Notes: a model not told the origin generated them from the sequence alone. 64,000 bases of DNA from Planktothricoides sp. SR001 (GCF_001276715.1 NZ_LIUQ01000011.1:29448-93447), one strand, 5' to 3'. Numbered from the stretch's first letter, positions 18,592-29,506 are shown. Program-made: numbers and translations.

Positions 18592-19671
18592 ATGATTAAA
18601 AATCAGAAGTTATTGATAAATTTATCTTTTATGATTCCCAAAGCCACGGGAATTACCACTTATGCCAAAAATATTATTCCCTATTTAAGGGAGTTAAATC
18701 CTACTTTGTTAGTATCCCAAACAATTCGGGGCTATGACTGCTATCAAGTGCCGCATAATTTAACCCCTGATTATGGCAAAAAAGGACATTTATCCCGGAT
18801 TCTCTGGACTCAATTAAATTTACCAAAAATTTACCAAAATTTAAACGCCAGTTTATTATTTTCCCCGGTCACAGAAGCGCCGTTATTTTCCCATTGTCGG
18901 TGGGTGGTGATGGTGCATGATTTTATTCCCTTGAGGTTTCCCAATTGGCGATCGCCCCTCACCTATTACCACCGTTATTATATTCCGTTGGTACTCCAGC
19001 AAGCAGTGCATATTGTTTGTAATTCCCAAGCCACCGCCAAAGATATTATTAAATATTGCCAGATTTCTCCAGAAAAAATTACCCCGATTTCTTTGGGGTA
19101 TGATGCGGAACATTTTCGGTTTCTGGATTTACAAACTAAAAATTATTTCCTTTATATTGGTCGTTGCGATCCGTATAAAAATCTGCATCGTTTAATCCAA
19201 GCTTTTGCTAATTTGCCATATCGTTATGATTATGAATTATGGTTAGCAGGAACACCAGATCATCGCTATACTCCCCAGCTAAAAGCACAGGTAAAAGAGT
19301 TGGGTTTAACTCAGCAAGTGAAATTTTTAGAATATGTGCCTTTTGCCCAATTGCCTATATTAATTAATCAGGCGATCGCCCTAGTGTTTCCCAGTCTTTG
19401 GGAAGGCTTTGGTCTGCCAATTCTGGAAGCAATGGCTTGTGGGACTCCGGCGATCGCGTCTAATCTTTCTTCCTTACCGGAAGTGGTGGGCAATGCTGGT
19501 TTGTTAATAAATCCTGACCATACGGCAGAAATCACGGAGGCGATGAATCTTGTGGCAACAGATACAAAATTGCGTAGTCAGTTACGAGAACTTAGTTTAA
19601 ATCGGGCGACTGAATTTAGTTGGGCAAAAACTGGGGCAGCAACCGCCAAGGTTTTGCAGCAATATATATAG
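18592..19671 (+). CDS. Glycosyltransferase family 4 protein
   Basis: This protein of about 359 residues has the GT-B layout of GT4 enzymes: an N-terminal domain with ATGITTYAKNI, a VVMVHDFIPLRFP strand with the HD motif, then a C-terminal nucleotide-sugar domain with FLYIGRCDPYKNLHRLIQA, FPSLWEGFGLPILEAMACG (EX7E) and SNLSSLPEVVG. It transfers a sugar, probably during polysaccharide or cell-surface glycan synthesis; donor and acceptor cannot be read from sequence. The ATG at 18,592 directly follows a GTG alternative. glmM and hpsL downstream on the same strand support an envelope-polysaccharide setting, although a 334-bp gap intervenes. Confidence 0.9.
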   Translation: MIKNQKLLINLSFMIPKATGITTYAKNIIPYLRELNPTLLVSQTIRGYDCYQVPHNLTPDYGKKGHLSRILWTQLNLPKIYQNLNASLLFSPVTEAPLFSHCRWVVMVHDFIPLRFPNWRSPLTYYHRYYIPLVLQQAVHIVCNSQATAKDIIKYCQISPEKITPISLGYDAEHFRFLDLQTKNYFLYIGRCDPYKNLHRLIQAFANLPYRYDYELWLAGTPDHRYTPQLKAQVKELGLTQQVKFLEYVPFAQLPILINQAIALVFPSLWEGFGLPILEAMACGTPAIASNLSSLPEVVGNAGLLINPDHTAEITEAMNLVATDTKLRSQLRELSLNRATEFSWAKTGAATAKVLQQYI

Positions 19672-19696
19672 ATGGAAAAAACCGGAATTATTTCAT

Positions 19697-19723
19697 GTAG
19701 GGGTTAACGGTTGTTGACCCCTA
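19697..19723. repeat. Imperfect palindrome GGGGTTAACGG/TTGACCCC
   Basis: A TAGGGGTTAACGGTTGTTGACCC-like hairpin after the GT4 gene, related to copies near 33,300 and 63,195. The rest of the spacer to 20,005 carries AGAAACC-type fragments and no convincing gene. Confidence 0.65.
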
Positions 19724-20005
19724 GACTTAGATCGGCATTTCCCAGAAACCCGATTTCTCTGTCCAAATTGGCAAATTGGCAACTCTAGAAGCGTTGAATA
19801 AGTCAAAATTAGGGTATTTAAATTTAAATCAGACTGGAGAAACCCGATTTTTTCTGAAAGATCCAGGGTGTTGCTCGGAAGTTGCCAGTTCTCAGGTTTA
19901 TGACTTCGCTTTTCCGGATCGGCAATTTACCGATGGATTATGTAGAAGCGGAGATGAAAATGTTATTCTCCACATTGTGTGTGTTTGTGTGGAGTGGAAA
20001 AAATT

Positions 20006-21526
20006 ATGGTGACATCAAAAATTTGGAATCAAGGTTCTAGAGATGCAACCGCGAATTTATCGTTAGTGCCGCCAATAAGTGAGGCGATCGCTACCCCCTT
20101 GGAACTCCATGAGGTTCTCCAGAGAGGGAAAGCACTGGATTTACCGAACAGTCCTCTATTTGGCACTGATGGCATTCGTGGTAAAGTTGGCGATTTTCTC
20201 ACGGCAGAATTAGCCTTGCACGCGGGATTTTGGGCTGGGCAAGTGTTGAAGTCTTTGTCAACAGTCAACCAAAACTCCCCTAGGCCGATTATTTTAGGCC
20301 AAGATTCGAGAAATTCTAGCGATATGTTGGCAATGGCCCTATCTGCCGGTTTGACTTCTGCTGGACTGGATGTTTGGAATTTGGGCTTATGTCCGACTCC
20401 TTGTGTGGCTTATCTGACCAGTATTTCTAAGGCGATCGGCGGGGTGATGATTTCTGCCAGCCATAATCCACCAGGGGATAATGGGATTAAGTTTTTTGGT
20501 TTGGATGGGACAAAGCTTTCCGGGGCTGTTCAAGCCCAAATTGAAGCGGGAATCAGAGGTCAGTCCCATTTATCTGCCTTAAACCATGATTGGGGACATC
20601 ATTACTATCGCCCAGAATTGGTTGAGGATTATGTTGCGTCGTTGCAGCGTTCTCTCGGACATAGTGACGAGTTACAGCCGTTACTTGGATTGCGGATTGT
20701 TTTGGATTTAGCTTGGGGTGCCGCGTCTCAATTGGCCCCGGCTGTGTTTGAGGCGATGGGAGCCCTGGTAATTGCCTTACATGATCGGCCCGATGGCGAT
20801 CGCATTAATGTGAATTGTGGTTCTACCCATTTGCGACAGTTAGAAACGGCGGTGAAAGACTATGGTGCCGATATGGGTTTTGCCTTTGATGGGGATGCCG
20901 ATCGCTCCCTGGCCGTGGATAATCAGGGGCGCCCCATCGATGGCGACTACATTCTCTACCTGTGGGGTAAAAAACTCCGGGAAATGGGCAAACTTCCCGG
21001 TGATACCATTGTCGCCACAGTGATGTCGAACTTAGGGTTTGAGCGAGCTTGGGAAAAACTTGGTGGTAAGCTGGTTCGCACGAACGTGGGCGATCAATAT
21101 GTCCATGCGGAAATGCAGCGATCGGGTGCTAAGTTGGGCGGCGAGCAGTCCGGCCATATTATTTGCCCTGACTACAGTATTACCGGCGATGGTTTGATGA
21201 CTGCATTACAGATTGCCATTTTGGTGAAAGAAAGTGGCCGGTCTTTGGCGGAATTACGGGATGAGAGTTTCCAAACCTATCCCCAATTGTTACGCAATGT
21301 CCGGGTGGAAGACCGCGATCGCCGTCTCACTTGGCAAGAATGCGCCCCAGTCCAAGAAGCGATCGCCGAAGCAGAAAAAGCAATGGGCGATCGGGGTCGG
21401 GTATTAGTCCGCGCTTCCGGTACGGAACCCCTGATCCGCGTCATGGTAGAAGCCGCCACCGAGGAAATGGCCGAATATTGGACAGAACATCTGGTGCAAG
21501 TAGTGCAGACCTACTTAGCGGCATAA
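20006..21526 (+). CDS. glmM: Phosphoglucosamine mutase
   Basis: GlmM converts glucosamine-6-phosphate to glucosamine-1-phosphate on the way to UDP-GlcNAc, the precursor of peptidoglycan and other glycans. Seen: [11 protein letters not shown] near the N-terminus, the phosphoserine loop [16 protein letters not shown] (S152), the metal loop DGDADR (about 295-300), the sugar-binding GGEQSGH and the phosphate-binding [12 protein letters not shown]. The ATG at 20,006 gives an N-terminal extension of about 40 residues before the catalytic domain; an upstream in-frame start would add nine Cys-containing residues and looks less likely. Phosphomannomutase or phosphoglucomutase activity is the main alternative, but the overall sequence favours GlmM. 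Confidence 0.9.
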   Translation: MVTSKIWNQGSRDATANLSLVPPISEAIATPLELHEVLQRGKALDLPNSPLFGTDGIRGKVGDFLTAELALHAGFWAGQVLKSLSTVNQNSPRPIILGQDSRNSSDMLAMALSAGLTSAGLDVWNLGLCPTPCVAYLTSISKAIGGVMISASHNPPGDNGIKFFGLDGTKLSGAVQAQIEAGIRGQSHLSALNHDWGHHYYRPELVEDYVASLQRSLGHSDELQPLLGLRIVLDLAWGAASQLAPAVFEAMGALVIALHDRPDGDRINVNCGSTHLRQLETAVKDYGADMGFAFDGDADRSLAVDNQGRPIDGDYILYLWGKKLREMGKLPGDTIVATVMSNLGFERAWEKLGGKLVRTNVGDQYVHAEMQRSGAKLGGEQSGHIICPDYSITGDGLMTALQIAILVKESGRSLAELRDESFQTYPQLLRNVRVEDRDRRLTWQECAPVQEAIAEAEKAMGDRGRVLVRASGTEPLIRVMVEAATEEMAEYWTEHLVQVVQTYLAA

Positions 21527-21555
21527 GGAAGAAGCGGGGGCTCGCCGTCGGCGAA

Positions 21556-21720
<165 letters not shown>

Positions 21721-21785
21721 TCCCCCGCTCCCTAAAGATCCCCCAAGCGATGGCCATTTCTGAATAAATTAAAGAATTGCCTCTG

Positions 21786-23489
21786 ATGGTAAAATCTGCA
21801 AAAAAATCTCAAAAAAAATCTAAAAAAAAGAATAAATCGGCAAGCGAAGAATTGGCACAAGTTGGTACTCCAATTCTGAGCAAAAAAGAACTGACTATCC
21901 AAAAGAAAAAAGCCCAAAAATATCTTAAAGAAGCCATATCCGCGATCGCTACTTATGGAGCCATAGGGTTGCTGGTTGGCATTGGGCTATTTTTCGCTGC
22001 CGGAGCGAAACTTGCCATTGCTGGAGGGGGTGGCATTGCGGTCTTAGGTCTTTGCTATAAATATCCCCGACAAGGGTTATGGGCATTTATGATTTATATG
22101 CCCTTTTCCGGCACAATTACTTACTGGATCGGTGGAGGTAGTCCGATATTTCAATTGGCGAAAGATGGGTTTTTTATTCCAGCAGCGATCGCTCTGGCAC
22201 TGATCTGCAACAAAAAAAAGTTACCCCTGATGATCGCCAAAGAATGGATGCCCAGCTTCAGTATTTTACTCGGAGTCACCTTACTCACTTTATTATTTGT
22301 CAACGGTTCTTTACAAATGACCCCACCTCCACCGAATTATTCGGGGCCTTATAAACCCTTTTTACAAGGAATTCTTGGGTTAAAAGTATTAATCGGATAT
22401 GTGCCATTAATTCCCTGTGCCTATTACCTAATTCGGCATAAAAAAGATTTACTATTCTGTGGTCGGCTACACGCAGTTCTGGCGATTATTTGTTGTGGCT
22501 TGGGTCTGCTGCAATATTTTTTACTATATTCAGGAAAATGTGGGGGCACCAGGGGCTTAGTGGGAGATGACTTGTTTAAAGCCACTTTAGATGCCAAATG
22601 TCTGGTGGGAGGGTCTTTAGTTTTTAGTCCCGAAGTGGGAATGGTGCGTTTACCGGGCACCTTTGTTGCTCCCTGGCAATGGGCTTGGTTCTTAATTAGC
22701 AATGCGGTGTTTAGTTTTGCCCCAGCCTTTAATGAAACCTCCAGATTTTGGCGAATTGTTGGTTTATTTTCTATGGCATTAGTCTTTGTCAATGCGGTAA
22801 TTTCTGGACAAAGAATTGCCTTAGCTTTGGTGCCCGCTTTAACGGTAATTCTCTTACTGCTAACCGGACAAGTTGCCAACTTTAAACGATTTGTTCCCAT
22901 TGCCGTAGGTTTGGCATTAGTTCTCGTGATTGGGGCAGCATCAAATCCCGCAATTGTTGAAGAGAGAGTGAATAGTTTTGTCAGTCGCTGGCAAGCTTCT
23001 CCGCCCCAAGAATTTATTGTTAATCAATTCCATGAAAGTCATAAGTTTCTGAAAGGGAGTATTTTGGGTAAAGGGGTGGGCAAGGCTACCAATTCTACGC
23101 GGGTATTTGGGGATGCCCAATTAATCGAAACATTTTATCCCAAGTTACTCTATGAACTGGGTTATCCAGGGATGTTTGCTTTCCTGGCAACGGCGTTACA
23201 TTTGACTTTTATTACCTTCAAGGCTTACCGTTCGGTGAAAGATAAACATTTACGCGGTTATGGGGCGAGTTTTTGGGTCTTTATTTTGTTTATTACGGTG
23301 AATACTTATTACTACCCTTTGGATGTGGATCCAGTGGCGGTTTATTATTGGTTTCTCGCGGGGGTGATTTTGAAATTACCGGACATTGAACGCCAGGAAG
23401 AAGAGAAAAAACTCGCTGCCGAATTAACTCCCGAAGAAGTGAAAAAACGACAGCGAAAAATGCAACATTTATATGTGGAACCGATTTAA
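21786..23489 (+). CDS. hpsL: Hormogonium polysaccharide protein HpsL (Wzy/O-antigen ligase-like)
   Basis: This protein of about 567 residues has a very Lys/Ser-rich cytoplasmic N-terminus followed by about ten or more hydrophobic helices, with the layout of O-antigen polymerase/ligase proteins and a large loop before the last helices. The run of segments YKYPRQGLWAF, YWIGGG, GILGLKVLIGYVPL, VGDDLFKATLDAKC, LPGTFVAPWQWAWF and TYYYPLDVDPVAVYYW matches my recollection of HpsL, implicated in the extracellular polysaccharide needed for hormogonium motility. It probably polymerises or ligates a glycan at the inner membrane. The ATG at 21,786 is used instead of an upstream TTG. No other hps genes are nearby. 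Confidence 0.75.
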   Translation: MVKSAKKSQKKSKKKNKSASEELAQVGTPILSKKELTIQKKKAQKYLKEAISAIATYGAIGLLVGIGLFFAAGAKLAIAGGGGIAVLGLCYKYPRQGLWAFMIYMPFSGTITYWIGGGSPIFQLAKDGFFIPAAIALALICNKKKLPLMIAKEWMPSFSILLGVTLLTLLFVNGSLQMTPPPPNYSGPYKPFLQGILGLKVLIGYVPLIPCAYYLIRHKKDLLFCGRLHAVLAIICCGLGLLQYFLLYSGKCGGTRGLVGDDLFKATLDAKCLVGGSLVFSPEVGMVRLPGTFVAPWQWAWFLISNAVFSFAPAFNETSRFWRIVGLFSMALVFVNAVISGQRIALALVPALTVILLLLTGQVANFKRFVPIAVGLALVLVIGAASNPAIVEERVNSFVSRWQASPPQEFIVNQFHESHKFLKGSILGKGVGKATNSTRVFGDAQLIETFYPKLLYELGYPGMFAFLATALHLTFITFKAYRSVKDKHLRGYGASFWVFILFITVNTYYYPLDVDPVAVYYWFLAGVILKLPDIERQEEEKKLAAELTPEEVKKRQRKMQHLYVEPI

Positions 23490-23509
23490 ATATTGACAAT
23501 TACCCCAAA

Positions 23510-23690
23510 GAAGAAGAGAGGATAGAGGAGAGAGGATAGAGGATATAGGAGAGAGGATAGAGGATAGAGGAGAGAGGATAGAGGATAGAGGATAGAGGAT
23601 AGAGTCTCTATGCATCTCTTTTCTATGCATCTCTTTTCTATGCATCTCTTTTCTCTTTTCTATGCATCTCTTTTCTCTTTTCATTGTTAA
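23510..23690. repeat. GAGGATAGA and CTATGCATCTCTTTT microsatellites
   Basis: A field of GAGAGGATAGAG units is followed by four CTATGCATCTCTTTT units. It fills the space between convergent hpsL and glgA. I see no gene. Confidence 0.85.
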
Positions 23691-23707
23691 TTGTCAATTG
23701 TTAATTG

Positions 23708-25129
23708 CTAGGTGGTCGGGGGTTCTGGATCTGGTGGTTCTTCGGTGATGCCATAGATGGAGTTGTACATCCGCACATATTCTTTGGCGGATTTTGTCCA
23801 ACTAAAGTCTTCACGCATTCCCCGTTGTTGGAGTTTTTGCCACTCGTCTTTGTAACGGAAACCTTCGTAGGCTCGCACCATACAGGTGAATAGGTCTAAG
23901 GGTTCATAGCGATCGAAGCAGAAACCCGTCCCAGATCCTTCACTGGTGGAATCCCCAGGGATATTGAACGAAACCGTATCCACTAAACCGCCAGTCCGAC
24001 GCACGATGGGGACGCAGCCGTAGCGCATGGCCAGCATTTGGCTGATGCCGCAAGGTTCAAATCGACTGGGCATTAAGAAGGCGTCGGCCCCGCCATAAAT
24101 GCGCCGCGCTAGGTTGTCGTTATATAGCAAGTAGGTGGCCATGCGACCGGGATAACGGGTGGCGAGTTGCCACATCGCGGTTTCATAGTAGCGATCGCCC
24201 GTACCTAGTAAGACGAATTGGGCGTCGGTATAGGCCATAAAGCGATCGAGGATTTGTAAAGCCAAATCAATCCCTTTCTGTTCGACCAAGCGAGTCACCA
24301 TGCCAATTAAAAAGGCACCCTTGTTTACTTCTAGACCGACTTCTTCTTGCAAGGCCACCTTATTGGCTTGACGTTTCTCAATGGTTTCGGCAGTGAAAGT
24401 CTGTTTCAGACTCACATCCGTGGCTGGATCGTAACTTTCCGTATCAATTCCATTGAGAATGCCCCAGCTTTTCTCACTGATAAAAGAGAGCAATCCTTCA
24501 ATTTGTTCCCCATATTCAGGGGTACGGATTTGTGCGGCGTAGGTGGGAGACACGGTGTTGACGCGATCGGCAAACTGCACCGCCGCAGCCATAGTGTTAT
24601 GGCCTTGCATATACCAAGGACACCAGGTAATTTTCTCTAAGTACCAGCGCCACGGCCCTTGATAGGCCAAGTTATGAATAGTGAAAACCGTGGTGATATC
24701 CGGGGACTGGTTCATCCAAACGGGAATCATGCCGGTGTGCCAGTCGTGGCAATGGATGATGTCCGGTTTCCAATAGTTCCAGGCAAATTCAGCGGCACCA
24801 TTGGCAAATAGGGTGAACCGCCAGTCTTCGTCTTCGCCGGAGTAAATCCGCCGAGGCCAGAAACTGGGATGACCAAACAAATAGAGTGGTACATCGGTTC
24901 CCGGAAACACGGTTTCATAAACCGCGAAGTTTTCAAACATGGCATATCCCCACCAAATCGGATCTTTGGGGACTTCCACTTTATCGGGCATAAATCCGTA
25001 GTAGGGCATGAATACTCGGACATCATGGCCCATGCGTCGGAGGTATTTTGGGAGGGCGCCGACAACATCACCCATCCCACCAACTTTGGCCAGGGGTGCC
25101 GCTTCTGCGGCTACAAATAATATTCGCAT
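23708..25129 (-). CDS. glgA: Glycogen synthase (ADP-glucose type)
   Basis: This 473-residue GT5 enzyme elongates alpha-1,4-glucan from ADP-glucose. It starts [27 protein letters not shown], containing the KxGG nucleotide-sugar motif. Further support: [11 protein letters not shown], a [12 protein letters not shown] strand, [26 protein letters not shown], and the C-terminal [18 protein letters not shown] and [10 protein letters not shown]. Length and order match bacterial GlgA. Cyanobacteria often carry two synthases; the GGMGD variant marks one subgroup, but I do not assign it a number. The gene is monocistronic here. Confidence 0.95.
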   Translation of the reverse strand: MRILFVAAEAAPLAKVGGMGDVVGALPKYLRRMGHDVRVFMPYYGFMPDKVEVPKDPIWWGYAMFENFAVYETVFPGTDVPLYLFGHPSFWPRRIYSGEDEDWRFTLFANGAAEFAWNYWKPDIIHCHDWHTGMIPVWMNQSPDITTVFTIHNLAYQGPWRWYLEKITWCPWYMQGHNTMAAAVQFADRVNTVSPTYAAQIRTPEYGEQIEGLLSFISEKSWGILNGIDTESYDPATDVSLKQTFTAETIEKRQANKVALQEEVGLEVNKGAFLIGMVTRLVEQKGIDLALQILDRFMAYTDAQFVLLGTGDRYYETAMWQLATRYPGRMATYLLYNDNLARRIYGGADAFLMPSRFEPCGISQMLAMRYGCVPIVRRTGGLVDTVSFNIPGDSTSEGSGTGFCFDRYEPLDLFTCMVRAYEGFRYKDEWQKLQQRGMREDFSWTKSAKEYVRMYNSIYGITEEPPDPEPPTT

Positions 25130-25257
25130 CTGGGTTTTTGCTTTCCCTGAAATGGTTAGCTAGGGTAATCATACTCGTTGGGGATCGCTGATGAATCAGA
25201 TTTCAGTGCGATCGCCCAAAATTCTTTTTGCTGACTTAGTTTGCTGACTTAGTTTGC

Positions 25258-26868
25258 TTACTTAGAAATAAAGTGAACCCAGAAGCTGCCATCAGGCATA
25301 CAAACGTTGCGAATTAAATTGTAGGAGTAGAGGAGATAGTTGCCCGGTAGGTCGGTGCGATAGCCCGTGGGGAACCATTCTCCGTAGGGGTCGTGAACAT
25401 AGAAGCCGGAAGGAGTATAGCCAACCAGGGCAACAATGTGACCAAAAGAAGTAAAGTAGCCATGAGTCACCACTGGATTTCCGGCGGCTAACCAGTCTTT
25501 GACTTCTTCAATGGTGGCATTGTCTTTAAAATTATCCTTGCCGCCATAATCCCGCACAATCCGCGCTAAATCGTAGGGGTCGTGACGGCTGTAGCCCTTA
25601 TTTAAGGCGTATTCATACAGTTCATCCTCATATTGGCCGATATTATCTCGCCGAGGAATGCCCACATACTCCATACACATGGCCAAGGAAGTCACATTAC
25701 AAGACCCGGTGGGATTATAATAGTTATCTAGTTGGGATTTGTAAGGAACATTCAGTTTGACGGTTTGGGGTTTGAGGGGCGGATAAACTCGTTTATTCCC
25801 TTCAAAAATTTCCGCGTGGGCGCCAAAAACGTACCAAACTTTTGAGCCTTTAAAAGAGTCATTTCGCAGGGTGATTCTGATGTGATCGCGCTCGACTTCA
25901 TAGTTATTCAGTTTAAAGGATCTGCCATCAGAAATTGCTTCTTTTTCCGCATCGGATAATTGCGTGGATTGAATCGGTCGGGCTTTAAAGACAGTCGCTC
26001 TGGTGGTGTACAGGGTTGGGGCATCCGCAGCCAAGCTATCGCGAGTGGCTTCGAGCAGTGCTTTGGCTGTTTTCGCTCCTAAAAAGTTCGGTTCCCCACA
26101 GTTCATCAGTTCTTGAAACCGCTTTAGAGATCCGGTGGAAACTGGGCCAAACATTCCGTCTGCGGGAGGAGCTAGTAAGCCTAAGTCAATGAGGCGAGTT
26201 TGAATCTGTTTACTGAGTTCACTATCGGCTGCGATCGCCTTCACATCATATTTTCTCTGGGTGCCTAAAAAATCTTCTAGTTTCATAGATTTTTCCTTGT
26301 TTTCTTGGGAATTTTTCAGATTTGAACTATCGTGTTGAGAATTTTCCTGCTGACTAATATACTCCAATAGGTCGCGATCTCTTTTCAGCCATCCTTCCAG
26401 AAATATTTGCTGCGAGGGACTTTTCTCAACCCGCTGGTAGCGATAAGCTATCCGATTTTCACAATAGCGCTTGGCCGTTGCCAGATTATTTTGGGCAGCC
26501 AATGCCTTTTGGGTCGTTGACCCAAAATTACCATTGATTGCCACACCGAGGGTTTCTTGCAAAAATTCTATGCTACCCCGAACACTAAAATTAACGGCGG
26601 TATCGAAGTGGGCGATCGCCAACGGCAGACACATTAACTCTGCGTGGCAAAGTTGCCAAAATAATTCTCGATAAACTTGTTCAACTTCCGCCTCAGTAAT
26701 CTCACTCACGGATTTTAAAGATAAGCCTTTCCCTTGGCGATAAGTATCGTAAGTATCTTGACTAATGCCTCGATTCACCACCCCAGCTAGATCCTGGGAA
26801 TGTCCTTCACCGCCTTCCCATTTTAGGGTAAACGCCAGCGCCAAATAAAACGGATCTTTTTGTGTCAT
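25258..26868 (-). CDS. Multidomain cell-wall hydrolase: GH108, peptidoglycan-binding, C39-like peptidase
   Basis: This 536-residue protein combines three parts. Residues 1-175 resemble GH108 lysozyme-like (ZliS/DUF847) muramidases: LKWEGGEG with the likely catalytic E18, GVVNRGIS, and a C-terminal part like PG_binding_3. Residues about 195-275 resemble a PG_binding_1 domain (IQTRLIDLGLL, DGMFGPVSTGSLKRFQ). Residues about 365-536 resemble a C39-like cysteine peptidase: GSCNVTSLAM (C390), FGHIVALVGY and VHDPYGEW supply Cys, His and Asp. There is no signal peptide, so it may be released by lysis, exported another way, or be of prophage origin. Both glycan and peptide cleavage are inferred. It is monocistronic. 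Confidence 0.8.
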   Translation of the reverse strand: MTQKDPFYLALAFTLKWEGGEGHSQDLAGVVNRGISQDTYDTYRQGKGLSLKSVSEITEAEVEQVYRELFWQLCHAELMCLPLAIAHFDTAVNFSVRGSIEFLQETLGVAINGNFGSTTQKALAAQNNLATAKRYCENRIAYRYQRVEKSPSQQIFLEGWLKRDRDLLEYISQQENSQHDSSNLKNSQENKEKSMKLEDFLGTQRKYDVKAIAADSELSKQIQTRLIDLGLLAPPADGMFGPVSTGSLKRFQELMNCGEPNFLGAKTAKALLEATRDSLAADAPTLYTTRATVFKARPIQSTQLSDAEKEAISDGRSFKLNNYEVERDHIRITLRNDSFKGSKVWYVFGAHAEIFEGNKRVYPPLKPQTVKLNVPYKSQLDNYYNPTGSCNVTSLAMCMEYVGIPRRDNIGQYEDELYEYALNKGYSRHDPYDLARIVRDYGGKDNFKDNATIEEVKDWLAAGNPVVTHGYFTSFGHIVALVGYTPSGFYVHDPYGEWFPTGYRTDLPGNYLLYSYNLIRNVCMPDGSFWVHFISK

Positions 26869-27732
26869 GGTTTGAAGATGAACCCGATCGTCTCCTTTGT
26901 TAAATATATCGCTTTAGTGGCTCGATAACGATCGCCCCTGCCGATTTTCCCAGAGAATCCTTTATGCTTTTCTTTTTTATCCTGTGGTCTGTATATGCAC
27001 ACAGGAAGCAGCAGAGATGCTATTGAGGATTGCCAAAAAACTTTTTCGGGGTTAGCGATCCGATCTGACCGTTATAAAAACTTAAACATTCTTAAAGAAT
27101 GTTTAAGTTTTCGGTTGGCTTATTTTAAAATGAGTTAGAGATATTCCCCTGGATATGAAAGAAGTTCAGAGGATTTTGATTGATTAATTCCGTCGTAAAA
27201 TTATTTTTTTATTGTCATCGCCATAAATCAACGTTTTTAAAATATATATCCAGGGGAAAAAAAATATTTTTATTAGATTTAGCCTGAGATTACCTGCATC
27301 AAACGCCACAAAATCATCAAACAATAAGTATCCTATTAATTCTTTGAAACAAGGTAAACAAATATTTTTTCTACCAAATGTCATTGTTTATTCTCATGGT
27401 GAGGTGAGATTATTTAAGCCTAAAATCATTATTGATTTAATATATTAAATTTTTTAATGTTTTTAATATATTAAATAACAATAAATAATGTAATTAAAAC
27501 AAAAAATTTTTTATTTGGTTTTTTTTATCAAAATTAATTTACAAATACATTTTTGATTTATATATATAGTTTGGGATCAAGAATAAACAAGTCTTATGGC
27601 AAAAACTTTGCATTTTATGGTGTTTTATTTTAATAAAAATAAAATAAATATAAAGTTTTATAATAAATGTGGGCAAACATAAAATGGATTGCTAAAATAA
27701 ACTATTCAGTTTTTTATTAAAATCAATTTTGT
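26869..27732. other. Very AT-rich gene-poor region
   Basis: 864 bp with a strong drop in GC, especially 27,200-27,720. It contains a hairpin at 27,077-27,111 and a weak minus-strand open frame at 27,184-27,384 (66 codons) that I cannot support as a gene. The last 150 bp should hold the promoter of the radical SAM gene. Confidence 0.5.
27077..27111. terminator. Strong AT-rich hairpin
   Basis: 16-bp perfect arms (AAAACTTAAACATTCT and its complement) surround TAA, with A-runs and T-runs at the ends, as in a bidirectional intrinsic terminator. No gene ends directly at it, so its role is uncertain. Confidence 0.5.
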
Positions 27733-29355
27733 ATGAAAGCTTTATTGCTTTATCCTCTTTTTCCTAAAACTTTTTGGTCTTATCATGCCTTTATGAAAAT
27801 GGTAGGACTCAAAGCATCAGTTCCCCCGTTAGGTATTATTACTGTTGCCGCTTTATTACCCCAAGACTGGGAAATCCGGTTTTGCGATCGCAATGTTCAA
27901 TCCGAAACCGATCAAGACTGGGAATGGTGTGATTTAGTGATTCTTTCCGCAATGTTAGCCCAAAAAGACGATTTTCTCGCTCAAATAAAAAAAGCAGTGC
28001 AACTAGGCAAAAAGGTTGCTGTGGGTGGGCCTTATCCTACTTCAATTCCCGATCCGGCACTGGCAGCAGGTGCGAATTATTTGATTTTAGATGAAGGAGA
28101 GATTACCATTTCCCAATTCCTTGATGCCATTAATTCCGGTCAAGAACAAGGAATTTTTCGGGCTTCAGAAAAACCTGATATAAGCCAAAGCCCTCCACCT
28201 CGTTTCGATTTGCTGAAACGAGAAGATTACCTAATGATGGCAGTTCAATTTTCGCGGGGTTGTCCCTTTCAATGTGAATTTTGCGATATTACCAACCTTT
28301 ACGGACGCAAATCACGAACCAAAGACCCTAGTCAAACCTTAGCCGAATTACAAATTCTCTATGATTTAGGTTGGCGCGGTTCAGTTTTGATAGTTGATGA
28401 TAACTTTATCGGGAATACTCGTAATGTCAAACGATTATTACGGGATTTAATTCCCTGGATGGAAGAACGTCATTATCCTTTCACTTTTATGACAGAAGCT
28501 TCGGTTAATTTAGCCGAAGACTCAGAGTTGCTTGATTTAATGGTCAAAGCGGGTTTCTATGCGGTATTTCTGGGGATTGAAACACCGGATCAGGATAGCT
28601 TAGAACTCACGCTGAAGTTTCAAAATACTCGTCATTCCCTCATCGATGCCTGTCACATTATTAATGACGCAGGTTTACTCATTTATGCCGGATTTATCCT
28701 GGGTTTTGATGGTGAACGCAAAGGAGCGGGCGATCGCATTCAAGCCTTTGTCGAAGCCACCAATATTCCCCAACCGATGTTAGGGATTTTACAAGCGATA
28801 CCCAATACTGCCCTGTGGCAACGCCTCAAAAAAGAACAACGCCTCCTAGAAGGAACAGGAGGAGAAGAATTTGGGGATCAAAATGCCCTGATGAATTTTA
28901 AACCCACTCGTCCCCTTGCTGAGATTGCACACGAGTATATTGAAGCAATTTGGACATTATATGATCCGCAAAACTATTTAAAACGTTGTTTTCAACAATG
29001 TCTTAAAATCAAAACCAATCCTCTGCTACACCAACCGATGTATTTTCCTAAACGTAAACTCCTGGTATTCATAGCTCGATTACTATGGCGACAAGGTTGG
29101 CAAAGCCCAGAAATTCGTAGTCAGTTTTGGCAACAACTCTGGCAAATTCTCCAGCAAAAGCCTCAATTGCTGAATATCTATTTAGGATTATGTGGTGCAG
29201 GAGAGCATTTCTGGGAATATCGTATTTTAGCAAGGGAAAGAATTACTCAGCAGTTGGGTTTTGATCCTTTAACTCTTCAAGGAGTGACAAGTCATGTACC
29301 GTCGCAAGTCTATGAGTCAAATGAGTGGATTCAAGCCAAAACCCTCTGGTCTTAA
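27733..29355 (+). CDS. B12-binding-domain radical SAM protein with DUF4070
   Basis: This 540-residue protein has an N-terminal cobalamin-binding-like domain (about 1-140; VPPLGIITVAALLP, VAVGGPYPTS, LDEGE). A radical SAM domain follows with the cluster motif C177-x3-C181-x2-C184 in RGCPFQCEFCD, then VDDNFIGN, FMTEASVNLAED and FLGIETPD. A DUF4070-like C-terminal region covers about 400-540. Such enzymes include methylases and other radical transferases; hopanoid C-2 methylase (HpnP) has the same layout, but this close cyanobacterial relative could act on another substrate. It stands alone after an AT-rich region and converges with a histidine kinase gene. Confidence 0.85.
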   Translation: MKALLLYPLFPKTFWSYHAFMKMVGLKASVPPLGIITVAALLPQDWEIRFCDRNVQSETDQDWEWCDLVILSAMLAQKDDFLAQIKKAVQLGKKVAVGGPYPTSIPDPALAAGANYLILDEGEITISQFLDAINSGQEQGIFRASEKPDISQSPPPRFDLLKREDYLMMAVQFSRGCPFQCEFCDITNLYGRKSRTKDPSQTLAELQILYDLGWRGSVLIVDDNFIGNTRNVKRLLRDLIPWMEERHYPFTFMTEASVNLAEDSELLDLMVKAGFYAVFLGIETPDQDSLELTLKFQNTRHSLIDACHIINDAGLLIYAGFILGFDGERKGAGDRIQAFVEATNIPQPMLGILQAIPNTALWQRLKKEQRLLEGTGGEEFGDQNALMNFKPTRPLAEIAHEYIEAIWTLYDPQNYLKRCFQQCLKIKTNPLLHQPMYFPKRKLLVFIARLLWRQGWQSPEIRSQFWQQLWQILQQKPQLLNIYLGLCGAGEHFWEYRILARERITQQLGFDPLTLQGVTSHVPSQVYESNEWIQAKTLWS

Positions 29356-29458
29356 ATATTCCCAACAAGGTTGAAATGCCCCAAAATTTTCCATAACTCA
29401 GAAAGATGTTAGGGGAATCAGAGGAGATAATTCTTCTTTTCCCTATTCGAGACGAATT

Positions 29459-29506
29459 GCCGCGATCGCCACTGGCTTTACTCCAAAATCCAGTGGCGAT
29501 CGCGGC
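29459..29506. terminator. Inverted repeat carrying a HIP1-like site in each arm
   Basis: Perfect 17-bp arms (GCCGCGATCGCCACTGG and its complement) flank 14 bp between two convergent genes. Each arm contains the HIP1 core CGATCGC. It may end transcription from both sides. Confidence 0.55.

Noticed and set aside
19776..20012. A 78-codon frame before glmM
   Set aside because: It runs through AGAAACC-type repeat fragments and overlaps the glmM start.
27184..27384. A 66-codon minus-strand frame with a CxxC motif in the AT-rich region
   Set aside because: Very AT-rich, no ribosome binding site seen, and no recognisable family; could be chance.
27733..29355. Firm naming of the radical SAM gene as hopanoid methylase hpnP
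   Set aside because: Same domain layout, but many cyanobacterial paralogues share it and no hopanoid genes are nearby.
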